NCBI GenBank assembly: GCA_949316495.1
Contig: OX439005.1
Location: 4,125,001-4,189,000, forward strand
Direction of reading: 5' to 3'
DNA length: 64,000 nt
Origin: Amphiduros pacificus
Lineage: Eukaryota > Annelida > Polychaeta > Phyllodocida > Hesionidae
Part shown: one piece after another, positions 10,570-22,000 of the stretch
How positions within the stretch are numbered: the first letter of the stretch is position 1
Layout: every line of letters starts with the position of its first letter
Program-made: the position numbers and the translations under genes
Notes under the pieces: model-generated
Told to the model about the DNA's origin: nothing
The model's input: the letters and a program-made list of their open reading frames with translations, nothing else
Databases searched by the model: none

Positions 10570-10575
10570 AATAAA
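10570..10575 (+). terminator. Polyadenylation signal AATAAA
   Basis: The first AATAAA is 55 bases after the CMTR1 stop. Further AATAAA hexamers at 10741-10746 and 10814-10819 lie inside the MITE that follows, so a longer 3' UTR could use element-derived signals. Confidence 0.5.
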
Positions 10576-10588
10576 CCATCAAGAGACA

Positions 10589-10960
10589 ACAATTCTCACT
10601 GCTTGAGTTTCAACATTTGTCATCCACCAGGTGCCTCTTTTGTCTTGTACAATGCATGCTGGGATAGGTTTGTTGACATGACAGCTGATATGATGAGTGC
10701 CATTCTATATGCTGTGGAGGAAATAGATTAATATTTTGGTAATAAATGCGTCCACAAAAAAAACATGAAACTAATCAGTTTTGAAATCTTGAGAAGAATA
10801 GAAAAATAGGTGTAATAAACTGATTGAAATATATAATGAAATGTCAATCAACATTTGGTATTACCATGAGCTAATTTTACATGGCCACATAGTTCTCCCA
10901 TGTTTGACAGATTTAAACACACCAGGTGGCAGCATGGCCTACTTGAGCAGTGAGAATTGT
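10589..10960 (+). mobile_element. Short inverted-repeat element (MITE-A copy 2)
   Basis: Begins ACAATTCTCACTGCTTGAG and ends in the inverted form CTTGAGCAGTGAGAATTGT. It shares the CACCAGGTG sub-terminal motifs and the stretch after them with the copy at 537-727. It sits just downstream of the first CMTR1 polyadenylation signal, about 370 bp long and non-autonomous. Confidence 0.75.
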
Positions 10961-11760
10961 AGACGCTTTATCCTGACTTGTGCTCACGGACTCACTACAG
11001 TTTAATGGCACTGCAGAATGAGATGATTATTAGGTTTTGGTGGTTTAAATGAATTGGTTGCTGGAAACACAAAGACGATATGATTATATCTGTATTATAT
11101 GGGTGCTATGGAAAACTTTCTTGTATTTTTTACAAAGAAAAATAGGCCTTTACACCACTTGTGGTAGACTGAAGAAAAGGTTTTGATAAATTCTTCAAAA
11201 TAAATGGCAAGTTTTAATATTTACTAATACTAAGAAACTTGAAAATCATGACTGGGCGTGAAATTTAGGAGAAGTCTTTGCCAAATAAAATTATACATAG
11301 TCCAGAAATTAATGGAACATGATCAATGTGCCTACTGTGGGCCTATATTTGGAATGAAAAAAGTTTGGTTTTCAGTTTGCCAAGTATAAATGTACAAGAT
11401 TTCTGATACATTTGCCAATTTAACAAGAAAGTCTTTTTTTTAAAAAAAGAATTTGAATACAGTTTTCTTTTTGAAAAAGATATTTATATTTTGTCATCAT
11501 TTTGAAGTTGCCGTAAATCATAGACGTGACTGTTTGAAACCAGCAGTTGAAACTTGGACATTTTTAACAGTCAAACATCTAGCATACTAATAGCAAATGA
11601 GCTTAATGTTGTGTCTCACACGTCACCTTGTAATTCCACTCTGAACCAGAAAGTACACAGAAATCATGACATTTACACCTCAGCCCTCATCATCTCTGAT
11701 CAATTAGTATACAGTATGTTATAATATAGTCTTTTTTTATCACATATATTTATTACTGCT
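10961..11760. other. No feature seen
   Basis: AT-rich non-coding sequence downstream of CMTR1. No repeats, exons or conserved motifs recognised. Confidence 0.5.
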
Positions 11761-12159
11761 TTAAGGTCTATAATCCACAATGAAAAAACTGGGACAGACT
11801 TATGTTTTTTTTTGGCTTAAATGTGTTCAAAGTAATGTTGTTTGTTAATTTAGCACAGAAAAAGTAAACTTAACCAGCTAGTCTTAAATTTTTATTATTT
11901 AAATTGAACCCGTTATAACGGTAGTTAAAACGGGTTCGACTCATCCAGTCTTTATATTTTCTTTATTTAATGTCATCCAAAGAATAATCAAACTTTTGGG
12001 GGATATTTTAGATATAATCATGGCATAAAATATGAATTATCACTAAAAGAGTTTGTCCGCCATGTGTGCTGTAGGAGCCGAAGGCAGTTACGTAAATATA
12101 CGAGACCACACGAAGTTCTCTCCAAATGCTTCAAACTGATTGTGGATTATAGACCTTAA
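11761..12159. mobile_element. MITE flanked by TTAA (MITE-D)
   Basis: TTAA at 11761-11764 and 12156-12159 flank a 391-bp body. Its perfect 17-bp terminal inverted repeats are GGTCTATAATCCACAAT and its complement. TTAA target duplications point to a piggyBac- or Kolobok-type transposase; no ORF is present. An internal short palindrome, GAACCCGTT...AACGGGTTC, lies at 11906-11937. Confidence 0.85.
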
Positions 12160-13547
12160 GAGCTGATCACAACAAATTTGTTTGATATCATCCTGAGACT
12201 ATCACATCCAGGGTTTATTGCAATGTATTCCATGAAAGAAACAATATTTTGTCAAAAATCTTGTCGAAAAATTGTTCTCAGTTTTGTGCCCTCATAAATA
12301 TCACTCTATAAGCATGGTCTTGATTATTTAACATGAAATCAAGAATTGACATGTTTCGCAGTCTAATGTGTTCTATAAATCAGGCCCTGGATAATTACAA
12401 CCCCCCCCCCCCCAAAAAAAAAATAACGTGTTGAACCAGAAATATATACAGCACACATACGTTTTTACCAGTGGAAATCATTTGTGATCAAAATTGAATA
12501 TATATATATATATTGGTGATTAATTGGGTTCTAAATATTGGTACCATTCAAATGAAAATATTTATCTTTGTCCACCCACAAACCAAAGAAACTCTCAATG
12601 TAATTTTTGTACATGTTGTATATAATAAAATATATAACTTGCAATTATAACTAATATGTCTGAATACTTCCCCAAAATATGAGAAATTTTGGCAAAGCGC
12701 AACATTTTTGACACAAACTATATATATATATATATATAAGCAGTTCTTAATAAAAAAAATTTTATAATGATAATTTATTATGACCACCGTCATGTCTCCA
12801 TTGAATAGTGGGAATAGTTTGGCGGCTCAGTCGGTACAAGCATGCGGCATGGCTGAGGAAGTGGATACCGCTACTAAGTTGCTTCTTACTCCAGCCAGTG
12901 CTCCATGACTGGTTATCAAAGCCCATAGGTTGAGTTTTGTCAGTGTGAAAATGCAAAAGAAAGATCCCCAGTCAATCTTTAAAAAGAGGTTTTTGATAAC
13001 AAGAATGCTGAACAAAACATTACTAAAATATCTTTTATACAAAACATATTAAATCAAAAACTGTCTAGGTGGGGTCCTATCCAACGATTTGTACCCTATT
13101 CCAAATAGTTAAATTCTTGCCTTGTCTTATTATGATAATAATCATAAAATGTGTGAAGTTGAAATATTTGACGTTCCTTTGATACGAAATGGTATATTGT
13201 CCAAGTTGGAATATTACCTGTGAATTAATCTGAGAAAAGAGGAAATATGTTTTCTTACCAAAGCCAGATTGAAGACACACTGAGTTCTCTAGCAATTACA
13301 TAATGAGGAAAATACTTGGTGGATGGGAAAAAGAAAACAAATGCCAAATTTCATCACCAACATGAAATCCCTTGATCACAATATTACAGTGTGTTGTCTT
13401 GAGAACCTTTTTAGATATTTTGTAAGAGACTGTGACAATTGAATGACTTCCCAATACTGAATAGCACATTGCCACAACATACCCCTGGGCCCTTTACCCT
13501 GTACCCCTGCCCAGCTGTGTGTGACCTCCTAACCTTCCTGAGGCCAT
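12160..13547. other. Intergenic, low-complexity tracts
   Basis: Contains a C-run followed by an A-run near 12400-12425, and TA dinucleotide tracts near 12500 and 12720. Apart from the possible SINE relic at 12820-12990, nothing supportable. Confidence 0.5.
12820..12990 (+). mobile_element. Possible decayed tRNA-derived SINE
   Basis: TGGCGGCTCAGTCGGTACAA resembles a tRNA A-box region. About 85 bases later GGTTATCAAAGCCC weakly resembles a B-box. No tail or target duplication seen. Confidence 0.3.
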
Positions 13548-13851
13548 GGGCCGTGGCGCAGTTGGTTAGAGCGCCAGCTTATTAGCACCAGTTCCTCTGT
13601 GGTGATCCAAAGGTCGTGGGTTCGAACCCCGGCCGTGCCGAGATTTAACTCCTGATACAATTTCACACATAAGCTGAGGTCCGTGCCAAAGGGTTAACCC
13701 GTTGTACTTTTAAATCTGTGACCGGGTGGGTTGTCATGTCAAGGACCTGCGACATGACGGTTCAGTGAGGCAGCACTATATCTGCTACAAGTAGGTCTCA
13801 TCACGAAATGACTGAAATAATGTTGAAAGTGATGTAAAATCCCAAACAAAT
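13548..13851 (+). mobile_element. tRNA-derived SINE (SINE-A), full length
   Basis: tRNA-like head with A-box TGGCGCAGTTGG (13554) and B-box GGTTCGAACCC (13619). The body includes GTGACCGGGTGGGTTGTCAT and GCAGCACTATATCTGCTACA, and the tail is GATGTAAAATCCCAAACAAA. Same family as 14754-15057 and 22944-23221. It is not a functional tRNA gene, because the head lacks a proper 3' acceptor stem and runs into the SINE body. Confidence 0.85.
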
Positions 13852-14743
13852 TACTCATCCCCTCTCCTTCCCAATGAGAGGTCCTTCCCAATGAGAGGTC
13901 TACAGCAATTTTGATCTCGGTTCTACAATTTTTACTTATCACAATCATTCTCCATACACTCACTACTCTTTCATGTTGAAACATACATCCTTCTGTTTGC
14001 ACCCCTCCAGCGCCAACATATTCTTTCACCTCCTCTTGAGAAATTTAATTTTTCAAATAATTGTCATAATTTGTTGTAATTTTGACTTTGTTCAAATTTC
14101 CTCATGCTCATCTGTTTCTTTCTTCAACATCTTCAGTTTTTTCTACACTTCACACTCATTTTCTTTTCTACAGAGTCCAATATCAATCTTTTTGGAATGG
14201 CACTTTGATTTTTTTAGAAAGATATTTGTAAACTGAGTTACATATTTAAATAAAAAGAATCATGAGTGTATCTTTGCTCAATGCTCAATCCATTTTTTCT
14301 AAACATAATACAAACAATAATTCGAATATTAAATATTAAAATGTCAAACAGCCATTTGAAACGCATACAATATAATAGTCATGATGTATTTGACGAATTT
14401 GGTGCTCAGTGATGTTCAAATAAGGATCTTGAAATATGTTGAGTAATATATCATTCTATGCACTAATTTGTTTCAAAACATGAAAAATAATAGTTCTTTG
14501 CATTACTTGCATGCAATCTTAAATTATATGGTCAAAAGTGAATTCCATAGTTTTTCTTAAGAACTGATTGTTGCCAGCCCATATCACAGCCTCGCAAATT
14601 GCAATTCCTAATGCATTGTATGTGAGTCATAAATCTTACATATTTACTGTTGATATCTTTGGTTACAAAGGTTGACAAGACATTTTCTTTCCTGTTGTAA
14701 GGCGTTTTTATATTGCAACCTTACGCAAAATATGATGCAGTCC
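13852..14743. other. No feature seen
   Basis: AT-rich spacer between two SINE copies; open frames here are short and featureless. Confidence 0.5.
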
Positions 14744-14753
14744 ATTTTTGTAG

Positions 14754-15057
14754 CCACGGGCCGTGGCTCAGTTGGTTAGAATGCCAGCTAATAAGCACCA
14801 GTTCCTCTGTGGTGACGCAAAGGTCGTGGGTTCGATCCCTGGCCATGTAGAGATTGAATTCATGATACAATTTCACACATGAGCTGAGGCCTGTGCCTAA
14901 AGGAATAATCTGCTGTCCTTGTAAATCTGTGACCTGGCAGGTTGTCATATCAAGGACCTGCGACATGACAATTCAGGGAGGCAGCACTATATCTGCTACA
15001 AGTAGGTCTCATCACGAAATGACTGAAATAATATTTAAAGTGATGAAAAACCCCAAA
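14754..15057 (+). mobile_element. tRNA-derived SINE (SINE-A) with target duplication
   Basis: Flanked by the 10-bp direct repeat ATTTTTGTAG at 14744-14753 and 15058-15067. The head is TGGCTCAGTTGG and the body matches SINE-A at 13548. The tail is CCCCAAA. The clean target duplication marks LINE-driven insertion. Confidence 0.9.
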
Positions 15058-15067
15058 ATTTTTGTAG

Positions 15068-15574
15068 TCAACAGTGGCAGCACAAAGTACCATGTATGGC
15101 TATTAATGCTTAAATATAAGTAAAGTATAACATGTTGGGATACCCTTAAGCTATGCTGTAGCTCTCACTCCTGCTGACAAAAAACCTTGTTGGAGCACAG
15201 TGGGTTGAGCTCTTCCTCTGTACCAGATCCAGTAACACAGGCATTTATTTTATGTGAAGTGAAGTCATGTTTGTGATATATTAATTGGTGTTAAAAAGCC
15301 CTTTTGGAAATATTGGCCATATATGATAATATTTTAACCAGTCTGAAAGTAATCCCTGGCTACAGATTAGAAGCCACCATCTGTCGTCCAATAACTGAAT
15401 AATGCATTGCATTACCGATAAGAAGTATTCCTTTCTTTCCATAAAATAATCACATTTTAAATGTTTCCCATTTTATCTATGGCATAAATAAATATTTCAA
15501 CTCTTACTCCTCTTGAAAATATGCTCCAGGCTAAGGTAGTAAAAATGCCTTATTTCTCATTGCCACCCTCTCCT
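15068..15574. other. No feature seen
   Basis: AT-rich spacer up to the left edge of the duplicated array. Confidence 0.5.
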
Positions 15575-15585
15575 ATGTCTTAATG

Positions 15586-15858
15586 TTAATATGTATTAAT
15601 TAACCTGGTGGATAACTTGGAGGCCCAAGGGCCACATATGTTGTTGATGACTCCAAAGAGTAAATGATTCTTGGCACCCTTGCGGAGTAGGCTTGTGCTT
15701 TCACCTTCCCTGTCTGGGGACTTCAGATGCATGTGTTCCTCTTTCATAAAATTGGCCCTAACATATTTTCGTCTCTGCCAATAGAATAGAAGAGAAAGTA
15801 TGCCTTCTTTTAAAGGCCTATTGTCTTGACTGCAATGACTGTGAGCAAGGCTCATCAT
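15586..15858 (-). other. Exon-like ORF fragment at array left edge
   Basis: Minus-strand frame containing FYWQRRKY, MKEEHMHLKSPD, EGEST and LLRKGAKNHLLF. It is conserved in four later units (28285, 36299, 43759, 50775). It could be an upstream exon of the helicase-like gene, but no helicase motif is visible. Confidence 0.3.
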
Positions 15859-15968
15859 AATTTTCTCTGTCCATCTGTCAGTCTATAGGTCTGTCTCGAC
15901 ATTTTAACTGGTCACATCTTTTGATATCATATGTATTTGTGTAAAATGTGTTTATTAAATGATATTAG

Positions 15969-16571
15969 TTAAAGAGATACTTTTTAGCAAAATAAATGCT
16001 ATAAATTATATATTAAATGATCATAGATGTATAAATACACTGCAATTCATGAACAAATAAAATATATTTAGTAACCATGGAAATACAAAGCATCATAAAA
16101 ACTCATCTTGCAACGCCCATAAACTATGATCATTTCTAGCAGTCATTGTCAATGAATTCATCGTGCGGATTTAAATCACATGCAACTTAAGCTGCAATGA
16201 TCTTCAATTTTCATAAAACGTGTGATATCTTTGGTAATACTGGTCTGATTGTCATGCTTTTTACACCAAAATGTCACATTTTTCATGTACTTCCTAATCA
16301 GTGTACCAATATACAGTGAACCATATCTAAAATCTAAAATAATAACTTTGATATATAGCTCTTTGTTAGTTTGTTTACAAATTAATTATGTAAGGTTATA
16401 ATGCCACGATGACGTCATTGTTTTTTTACCTGCACATGCATAAATGCCATATTTCCCCCCAAAAAATCAGGTTTTCCTTGTGCAGTAATACTCAAACCCT
16501 ACAGACCAATGTGATTTTTTTAATTCCCTTCCAAACTGCAAAAGTGTATCATAGATGTTAAAGTTCCCCTT
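15969..16571. mobile_element. MITE-B copy (unit 0)
   Basis: Ends AAAGAGATACTTTTTAGCA and, inverted, AAGGGGAACTTTAACAT, an imperfect terminal inverted repeat. About 600 bp, non-coding, with a perfect TGACGTCA at 16410. Relatives are at 18898, 24491, 32505, 48111 and, reversed and diverged, 50229. Confidence 0.65.
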
Positions 16572-16618
16572 CAAACATACTTATTTGCCATAATTGGGGA
16601 CCCACTCATGCTATACAA

Positions 16619-16910
16619 TTAAATGATATTGTTATTACTGCAAGGGCAGTTGTTTCTACAGGACGAACAGCATCTGCAGTGAATGCATGTACAATGCTGG
16701 CAATTACCACTGCAGAATGGAACCTGCAGGTCAAGGTTCCCTCTGTCCATATTGGCTGTGGTTAGTTTTTGCAGCAGTCCTTTTCGAAAACATTCACCAT
16801 CCAAAGCTTTGCCGACGATATCTTTCATGTCCTCTGAGACGTTTGGAGCAGATAGGCTCCACTTTGTGGCGTAGAGCGTTGCCGTACCCTGCCTTCCATC
16901 ACGAGCACAT
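16619..16910 (-). CDS. RecQ-like helicase C-terminal exon, open copy
   Basis: Acceptor TTCTTTAG is followed by 292 bases, phase 2 to stop. It completes helicase motif VI (GR|CARDGRQG) and continues TATLYATKWSLSAPNVSEDM and DGECFRKGLLQKL. The tail is dense in Cys (C-x3-C-x2-C-x-C-x2-C-x-CC-x2-C-x3-C-x-C), then NNII and TAA. RecQ-like proteins of invertebrates often end in such Zn-ligand-like clusters (family recollection). Confidence 0.55.
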
Positions 16911-17137
16911 CTAAAGAAATCAATTACACATTCTGATTGTCATGTCTGTCATGTCATTCTGATTGTCATGTCATCCAATCATCTTTTACATAAAACAGCT
17001 TTGCTCCGACACTTGTAAATTTGTTCCCAAAAATATTGTGAATTATGACAATATTCTAATTGCTTGACTACTATTTTCAATTAATTTATAATTAATAAAA
17101 GGTTTAAGGTTACACATCTGATAATTTAGTTGCATAC

Positions 17138-17251
17138 CTTCCTATTTCTCGCATGTAGAACAGAATTTAATCTGCATCTCCCCAGTGCATCACAGTGTCA
17201 ATATCTGGAATGTCAACTTCCATGCTGAAGAGGCTGGTGGAAGCTAAACAT
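17138..17251 (-). pseudogene. RecQ motif V/VI exon copy with in-frame stop
   Basis: 114-bp exon between TATAG and GTATGC. GCAGATTAAATTCTG places TAA where sister copies have a Ser codon. MGVD is MEVD here. Confidence 0.65.
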
Positions 17252-17852
17252 CTATAAAATAATAAATCTAAATGAAGAAATCAAGAAAAGCAATAAAAGT
17301 TTCCATATAAATAAGAAATGATTTTTGTTTGATTGCATTGAATCGATATTGATGATCTGCAGTGAATGCATGTACAATGTTGGCAATTACCACTGCAGAA
17401 TGGAACCATTGCCAACAGGTCAAGGTTTCCTTTGTCCATTTTGGTGGTGGTAAGTTTCTGTAGTTACTGTAGTCCTTTTCTAAAACATTCCCCATCTAAA
17501 GCTTTTGTGACAATCTCTTTCATGTCTTTTGAAACATTTGGTGCAGAGGCTTCACTTTGTGGCATACAGGGTTGCCTCACCTTGCCTTCCATCACTAGCA
17601 CATCGAAAGAAATCAGTTACACATTCTGATTGTTCAAATTTTTCCAAAATTGTCATGTCATCCAATCATATTTTACATAAAACAGCTTTGCTCCGACACT
17701 TGAAATTTGTTCCCAGAAATATTGTGAATTATGACAATATTCTTATTGCTTCACTACTATTTCCAAATAATTTATAATTAATAATTATAAAAAGGTTTAA
17801 GTTAAATTATAAAAAGGCTTAGGGTTACACATCTGATAATTTAGTTGCATAC

Positions 17853-17966
17853 CTTCCTATTTCTTGCATGTAGAACAGAGTTGAATCTGCATCTCCCCAG
17901 TGCATCACAGTGTCAATATCTGGAATGTCCACTCCCATGCTGAAGAGTCTGGTGGAAGCTAAACAC
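17853..17966 (-). CDS. RecQ motif V/VI exon, open copy
   Basis: 114 bp, splice sites present, frame open: LFSMGVDIPDIDTVMHWG then FYMQEIG. It is linked to a motif IV exon about 0.2 kb upstream. Confidence 0.55.
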
Positions 17967-18382
17967 CTATAATATAATAAACCTAAATGAAGAAGGCAAG
18001 AAAAACAGTAAATGTTTCCATATAAATAATAAATGATTTTTGTTTGATAGTGGAACCAATAGTTTGTTTTGTTATATATCACAAGTTTATACTGTTCACT
18101 TTTATTCAGATTGTCAAATTATTTCAAAATATATTCAATTAACTTCATAATATATTCTCAATGTCTGTCATAATAACATATAATGATACAAACACAAGAC
18201 AATCTGTAGCTGAGCAAAGCCTCCTCATGACACGTTTTTTTGTGAGCATCTGAACTACAAGAGTTGTACTGTTCTATGAGATGATTATTTGTGGTCTTTG
18301 TTGCTCCGTCATATGCAATGCTTCCCATTGGTAAGTCCAGCCAAATAACCAAATCTAACTTGGCTCCTCATTTAGGGGTTAA

Positions 18383-18475
18383 GGGTTAACTTGTCCTTGT
18401 AAATCTGTGACCGGGTGGGTTGTCACATCAAGAGTCCACAACATGACAATTAAATGAGACAGCACTATTGAAACA
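18383..18475 (+). mobile_element. SINE-A body fragment
   Basis: CTTGTAAATCTGTGACCGGG, then TGGGTTGTCACATCAAGAG and ACATGACAATT match the middle of SINE-A; head and tail are lacking. The same relic recurs beside each motif IV exon (20186, 27768, 35782, 43255, 49824, 57605), so it predates the duplications. Confidence 0.7.
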
Positions 18476-18897
18476 TAGGCCAATGGCCAAAGAGATATGC
18501 TGATCATTCCTTTTTTTAATGGTGAACATTTTCAAAATTCGATCTTACATATCCCACAGAAACTTGCTGGTATCCTGCCAAGAGTGCTTCATGCTGTTGT
18601 TTGAGTCAGAGACAAGAGTTCCTGGTGCCCTGCTTCTCCACAATCTCCACCTGTTCATTTGATGGAGCCTGATTTTCATTCACAGAGTCTGCAAAGAAAA
18701 TATAAATAAGACTTTGTGTAAAAAGGAGTCATCTTGTTTGTTGTGTAAAAATATGAATATAAAAAATAGATTAAAAAGTCTATCTTAATGTGAATATGTA
18801 TTAATTAACCTGGTGGATGACTGAAGGCCTGTCCCCTCGGCCAGTTAGGTTGGATAGCACACCTTATTTGGGAGGCCCAAGGGCGACATATATTTTC

Positions 18898-19066
18898 AAT
18901 GATGACGTCATTGTTTTTTTACCTGCACATGCATAAATGCCATATTTCCCCCCAAAAAAATCAGGTTTTCCTTGTGCAGTAATACTCAAACCCTACAGAC
19001 CAATGTGATTTTTAATTCCCTTCCAAACTGCAAAAGTGTATCATAGATGTTAAAGTTCCCCTTCAA
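18898..19066. mobile_element. MITE-B fragment
   Basis: Only the right ~170 bases of MITE-B, beginning within ATGATGACGTCATTG and ending at AAAGTTCCCCTT. It abuts helicase block 0b. Confidence 0.6.
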
Positions 19067-19110
19067 ACATACTTATTTGCCATAATTGGGGACCCACTCA
19101 TGCTATACAA

Positions 19111-20155
19111 TTAAATGATATTGTTTTTACTGCAAGGGCAGTTGTTTCTACAGGACGAACAACATCTGCAGTGAATGCATGTACAATGTTGGCAATTACC
19201 ACTGCAGAATGGAACCATTGACAACAGGTCAAGGTTTCCTTTGTCCATTTTGGTTGTGGTAAGTTTCTGTAGTAGTCCTTTTCTAAAACATTCCCCATCT
19301 AAAGTTTTTGTGATAATCTCTTTCATATCTTTTGAAACATTTGGTGCAGAGAGGCTCCACTTTGTGGCATACAGGGTTGGCTCGCCTTGCCTTCCATCAT
19401 GAGCACATCTAAAAAAATCAATTACACATTCTGATTGTTCAAATTTTTTCAAAATTGTCATGTCATCCAATCATATTTTACATAAAACAGCTTTGCTTCG
19501 ACACTTGAAATTTGTTCCCACAAATATTGTGAATTATGACAATATTCTAATTGCTTCACTACTATTTTCAAATAATTTATAATTAATAATTATAAAAAGG
19601 TTTAAGTTAAATTATAAAAAGGCTTAAGGTTACACATCTGATAATTTAGTTGCATACCTTCCTATTTCTTGCATGTAGAACAGAATTGAATCTGCATCTC
19701 CCCAGTGCATCACAGTGTCAATATCTGGAATGTCCACTCCCGTGCTGAAGTCTGGTGGAAGCTAAACACCTATAATATAATAAACCTAAATGAAGAAAGC
19801 AAGAAAAGCAGTAAATGTTTCCATATAAATAATAAATGATTTTTGTTTGATAGTGGAACCAATATTTTGTTTTGTTATATATCACAAGTTTATACTGTTT
19901 ACCTTTATTCAGATTGTCAAATTATTTCAAAATATATTCAATTAACTTCATAATACATTCTCAATGTCTGTCATAATAACATATAATGATACAAACACAA
20001 GACAATCTGTAGCTGAGCAAAGCCTCCTCATGACACGTTTTTTTGTGAGCATCTGAACTACAAGAGTTGTACTGTTCTATGAGATGATTATTTGTGGTCT
20101 TTGTTGCTCCGTCATATGCAATGCTTCCCATTGGTACGTCCAGCCAAACAACCAA
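19111..20155 (-). pseudogene. RecQ-like helicase 3' fragment, block 0b
   Basis: C-terminal exon 19408-19111 is open: CAHDGRQGEPTLYATK to the Cys-rich tail and TAA, with two extra codons relative to 16619. The V/VI exon 19769-19658 is 112 bp, two bases short (GAAGTCTGG for GAAGAGTCTGG), which shifts its frame. The motif IV exon 20155-19961 has the extra-A frame change. It looks non-functional as a unit. Confidence 0.6.
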
Positions 20156-22000
20156 ATCTAACTTGGCTCCTCATTTAGGGGTTAAGGGTTAACTTGTCCT
20201 TGTAAATCTGTGACCGGGTGGGTTGTCACATCAAGAGTCCACAACATGACAATTAAGTGAGACTGCACTATTGAAATATAGGCCAATGGCCAAAGAGATA
20301 TGCTGATCATTCCTTTTTTTAATGGTGAACATTTTCAAAATTCGATCTTACATATCCCACAGAAACTTGCTGGTATCCTGCGAAGAGTGCTTCATGCTGT
20401 TGTTTGAGTCAGAGACAAGAGTTCCTGGTGCCCTGCTTCTCCACAATCTCCACCTGTTCATTTGATGGAGCCTGATTTTCATTCACAGAGTCTGCAAAGA
20501 TTCACAGAGTCTGTAAAGAAAAGATAAATAAGTGTAAAAAAGAGTCATCTTGTTTGTTGTGTAAAAATATGAATATCAAAAAAAGATTAAAAAGTTTTAA
20601 TGTGAATATGTATTAATTAACCTGGTGGATAACTGAAGGCCTGTCCCCTCAGCCAGTTAGGTTGGCCACATATATTGTCAATGACTTCAAAAGAAGTCCA
20701 TCTATCAGTCCATCCCTTTCAACCTTTTTAACAAAAAAAAATAATAGTGTTAAACCCTATGATACAGTGTGGAAATATGGTCACAAGTCACTGAAAAATA
20801 ACTTCCTATTAATTGTGACAGGTGGTAACCGCCTGGCAAAAAGTCAGGCGGTAACCACATGGAATTGAACCAGATGATTTCCATGTGTAAACCAAGCAAA
20901 AACCAGGAGGATGCCAGGAAAATTGACAGGTGATTTCCATGTGAATTAAGCCAGGTGATTTTCATGTGAGAAGGACTTGTCAAAACTTTGAACCGGGCTT
21001 TAATTTGTCAATTTATTTAAATCTTTCACCATAAAGGTATTATTCTCAAATTGTGGCAAAAGTATCAAGAAAAATAAATGAGGGAATTAATCCACAACTT
21101 TAAAATAGTCCATATTGGATAAATGTGGTAGAGAAACAAAAGGGAAGAGGTTGTGACATGATTAATTCATATTAAAATGCATTACATAGAAGCAATCAAG
21201 GTGTCTTCGGATACATATTGATCAAACAAAACGATTTATATTTTCCAATATTTCATATTTATCACAATGACAAATTTATCCCAATATTTTCAAAACAAGT
21301 GGATAATTAACTTATAAACAAAGGCCAATGTGACCTAACAGCTGTGCTGGTCATTGCGTTATTTGCAAAATTTGTCAATATTTTCTAGAAATATCTCACC
21401 TAATAAAGGCTATGCTTTCTTACCAGTAGTTTCAGAGAAGATCAAAGTTGGTGGACAAATAGAATGATAGAAAATATCTCCCCCTCACCACAGAAAAAAA
21501 TTAAAAATTATGTTTATTAGTGAGAAACGTTCAGAAAATATAAGATAGTCTGACTTAACCAATATTTCATATGAAATTTATTTAAAATAAATGCCCCCCG
21601 CCAATGTTTCAATGTAGTTTTCCCATTCTCTTTCTTGGTTACATTACACAAAGATGCCTTGCAATCATGGAGGTGTGTAATTTTACAACTATTTCATTGA
21701 CATCAATCCAAATCTGGTTTGGAGGACTACAACCCATTCACATTCTAAGCGGGCTGAAATGGGTTGGCAGACAGAGATATTGCATAGCTGAAGCTCCATC
21801 TTCCCTTTCTCTTTGATTCCAATACATTGGATACCTTGTCCAATTTCGATCTGAAACCAATAATGCAAAACATATAAAATCAATCCAGTTTGTTTACCTT
21901 GGTAGCTTTGGTACCTTTGTTTGGGATTTCAATTGGGAGGTGGGGGTGCTTTAAATGTATCACAGGTAGAAGATTCAAATGGGATAAGTCTGATATTGGT

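Larger units (their letters stand above)
16619..18355 (-). pseudogene. RecQ-like helicase 3' fragment, block 0a
   Basis: Minus-strand order: motif IV-like exon (18352 to about 18158), motif V/VI exon 17966-17853, broken C-terminal exon (17601-17268), a second motif V/VI exon 17251-17138, then C-terminal exon 16910-16619. The V/VI exon reads FSMGVDIPDIDTVMHWGDAD and FYMQEIGR, like RecQ motif V and the Q-x-x-GR start of motif VI. The terminal exon continues CARDGRQGTATLYATK and ends in a Cys-rich tail with TAA. Breaks: the exon at 17138 has an in-frame TAA, the C-terminal exon at 17268-17601 has a TGA after ATK, and the motif IV exon has an extra A in an A-run. ATPase motifs I-III are absent from the window. 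Confidence 0.65.

Noticed and set aside
13548-13640. tRNA gene
   Set aside because: A- and B-boxes are present, but the sequence continues into a SINE body and tail shared by other copies. No mature acceptor stem is formed.
18371-18392. Telomere-like TTAGGGGTTAAGGGTTAAC
   Set aside because: Only two to three irregular units beside a SINE-A relic, repeated with every unit; not an interstitial telomere.
21604-21816. 70-codon plus-strand ORF repeated in five units
   Set aside because: It is the antisense of the gene X last exon, which has a strong acceptor on the minus strand. The plus frame has no splice or start context.
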